Positions 5,930 through 6,427 of a stretch of DNA of 6,427 nucleotides are shown here, in pieces; position 1 is the stretch's first letter; every line of letters starts with the position of its first letter. The stretch is from Chloroflexota bacterium. GTDB taxonomy: Bacteria; Chloroflexota; Dehalococcoidia; Lucifugimonadales; UBA3495. The position numbers were made by a program, and so were the translations under genes. The DNA lies in contig JAPPJA010000434.1 of assembly GCA_028874675.1 (NCBI GenBank), positions 1 to 6,427 of the forward strand, given 5' to 3'. The notes under the pieces were generated by a model. The model was not told where the DNA came from. It ran no database searches and saw nothing but the letters and a program-made list of their open reading frames with translations.

Positions 5930-5960
5930 GGGCCAGCGTCTTTAATTGGACCGCTGGCCC
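5930..5960 (+). terminator. Hairpin terminator after the DUF1501 gene
   Basis: GGGCCAGCG (5930-5938) and CGCTGGCCC (5952-5960) form a perfect 9-bp stem around a 13-base AT-rich loop. It lies 24 bases past the stop and is followed by TTTGACTT, a weak U-tract. It probably ends or attenuates the DUF1800/DUF1501 transcript. Because the next ATG is only 29 bases past the stem and I see no promoter there, some read-through into the NHL gene is likely. Confidence 0.6.
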
Positions 5961-5989
5961 TTTGACTTAACTTGGAGGCGAAATTAGCT

Positions 5990-6427
5990 ATGGTAACGCG
6001 GGTAGTAGCCGGCAGGACCTACGATTTCAGCCATGCCATGGGACGCGGCGGCGTGGGCGCCGGGTTCAACTCGGGCAACGCCCTGGCCTTCAGTTCCGAT
6101 AACCTGGTCTATGTCCTCAGCCGGGGCGGCGAGGCCGTTACCGCCGTACCCTGGGACCGTACCGCCCGGGGAGCGCGGGTCACCAAGTTCGACGTCGGCC
6201 TCCAGTCCGGAGACGAGGAGTTCATCAGGGAGTTTGGCGAAAACGGCAGCGGCCGGGGCCAGATGATCTGGCCGGCCGGTCTGGCGCTGGACTCGCAGGA
6301 CAACATCTACGTCAGCGACGAGTGGATGAACCGCATTAACGTCTATGACCCCGAGGGAAACCTGCTGCGCGACTGGGGAACCATCGGAACCGGCGACGGC
6401 GAATTTGACGGTCCCTCGGGCCTGGCA
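5990..6427 (+). CDS. NHL-repeat beta-propeller protein, partial (3' end beyond window)
   Basis: An open frame starts at ATG 5990, preceded by GGAGG (5974-5978) 11 bases upstream. It continues without a stop to the last base, giving the first 146 residues. It shows NHL/SMP-30-type propeller blades: GNALAFSSDNLVYVLSR (29-45) with a blade extending to about residue 66, then WPAGLALDSQDNIYVSDEWM (95-114) followed by NRINVYDPEGNLLRDWG (115-131 or nearby), and GPSGLA (141-146) opening a third blade. The linkers FGENGSGRGQ and GTGDGEFDGP have the Gly/Asp-rich form typical between NHL blades. A complete propeller would need about six blades, so most of the gene is missing. NHL propellers bind proteins, RNA or small ligands, and some are lactonases or lyases, so function cannot be set from this part. 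No signal peptide is visible. It runs in the same direction as the DUF1800/DUF1501 pair and may belong to the same locus. Confidence 0.82.
   Translation, partial: MVTRVVAGRTYDFSHAMGRGGVGAGFNSGNALAFSSDNLVYVLSRGGEAVTAVPWDRTARGARVTKFDVGLQSGDEEFIREFGENGSGRGQMIWPAGLALDSQDNIYVSDEWMNRINVYDPEGNLLRDWGTIGTGDGEFDGPSGLA

Overview
This is a GC-rich bacterial chromosomal window. Coding stretches favour G/C at the third codon position. No rRNA, tRNA, CRISPR array, integrase or transposase was seen. Three features together fit an environmental, uncultured-type lineage: a signal-less cobalamin-binding-protein homologue, a small stand-alone Rieske protein, and a DUF1800/DUF1501 pair followed by an NHL-repeat protein. 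A Chloroflexota (SAR202/Dehalococcoidia-like) origin is my best guess. It rests on gene content remembered from that group, not on a phylogenetic marker.

Left part (1-2023): a small four-helix membrane protein of unknown function lies on the minus strand (59-514). It is divergent from a BtuF-like cobalamin-binding protein (585-1505). A short intergenic repeat region built from decamers of the TTCGTGGATA type follows (1512-1590), then a 103-residue protein with a probable ferredoxin-like alpha/beta fold (1605-1916). A perfect 10-bp hairpin (1937-1963) separates this gene from the convergent Rieske gene.

Middle part (2024-3185): a 111-residue soluble Rieske [2Fe-2S] protein sits on the minus strand (2024-2359) with a recognisable promoter. 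Its upstream region carries an inverted pair of REP-like palindromes (2476-2573), then about 225 bases with no recognisable gene. An 89-residue protein with seven clustered cysteines follows (2800-3069). I do not recognise it, and it is the most novel-looking gene here.

Right part (3186-6427): a near-consensus sigma70-type promoter (TTGACA, 17 bp, GATAAT) precedes the DUF1800 gene (3313-4704) and the DUF1501 gene (4778-5905). These run in the same direction 73 bp apart and are probably one transcript. A hairpin (5930-5960) follows, then the start of an NHL-repeat beta-propeller gene (5990 to the window edge). None of the three proteins shows an N-terminal export signal in the part visible, although many DUF1501 proteins known from other phyla carry a Tat signal. 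The DUF1800/DUF1501 pair is a known conserved neighbourhood whose biochemistry is, to my knowledge, unresolved. The signal-less form is the closest this window comes to an undescribed system.
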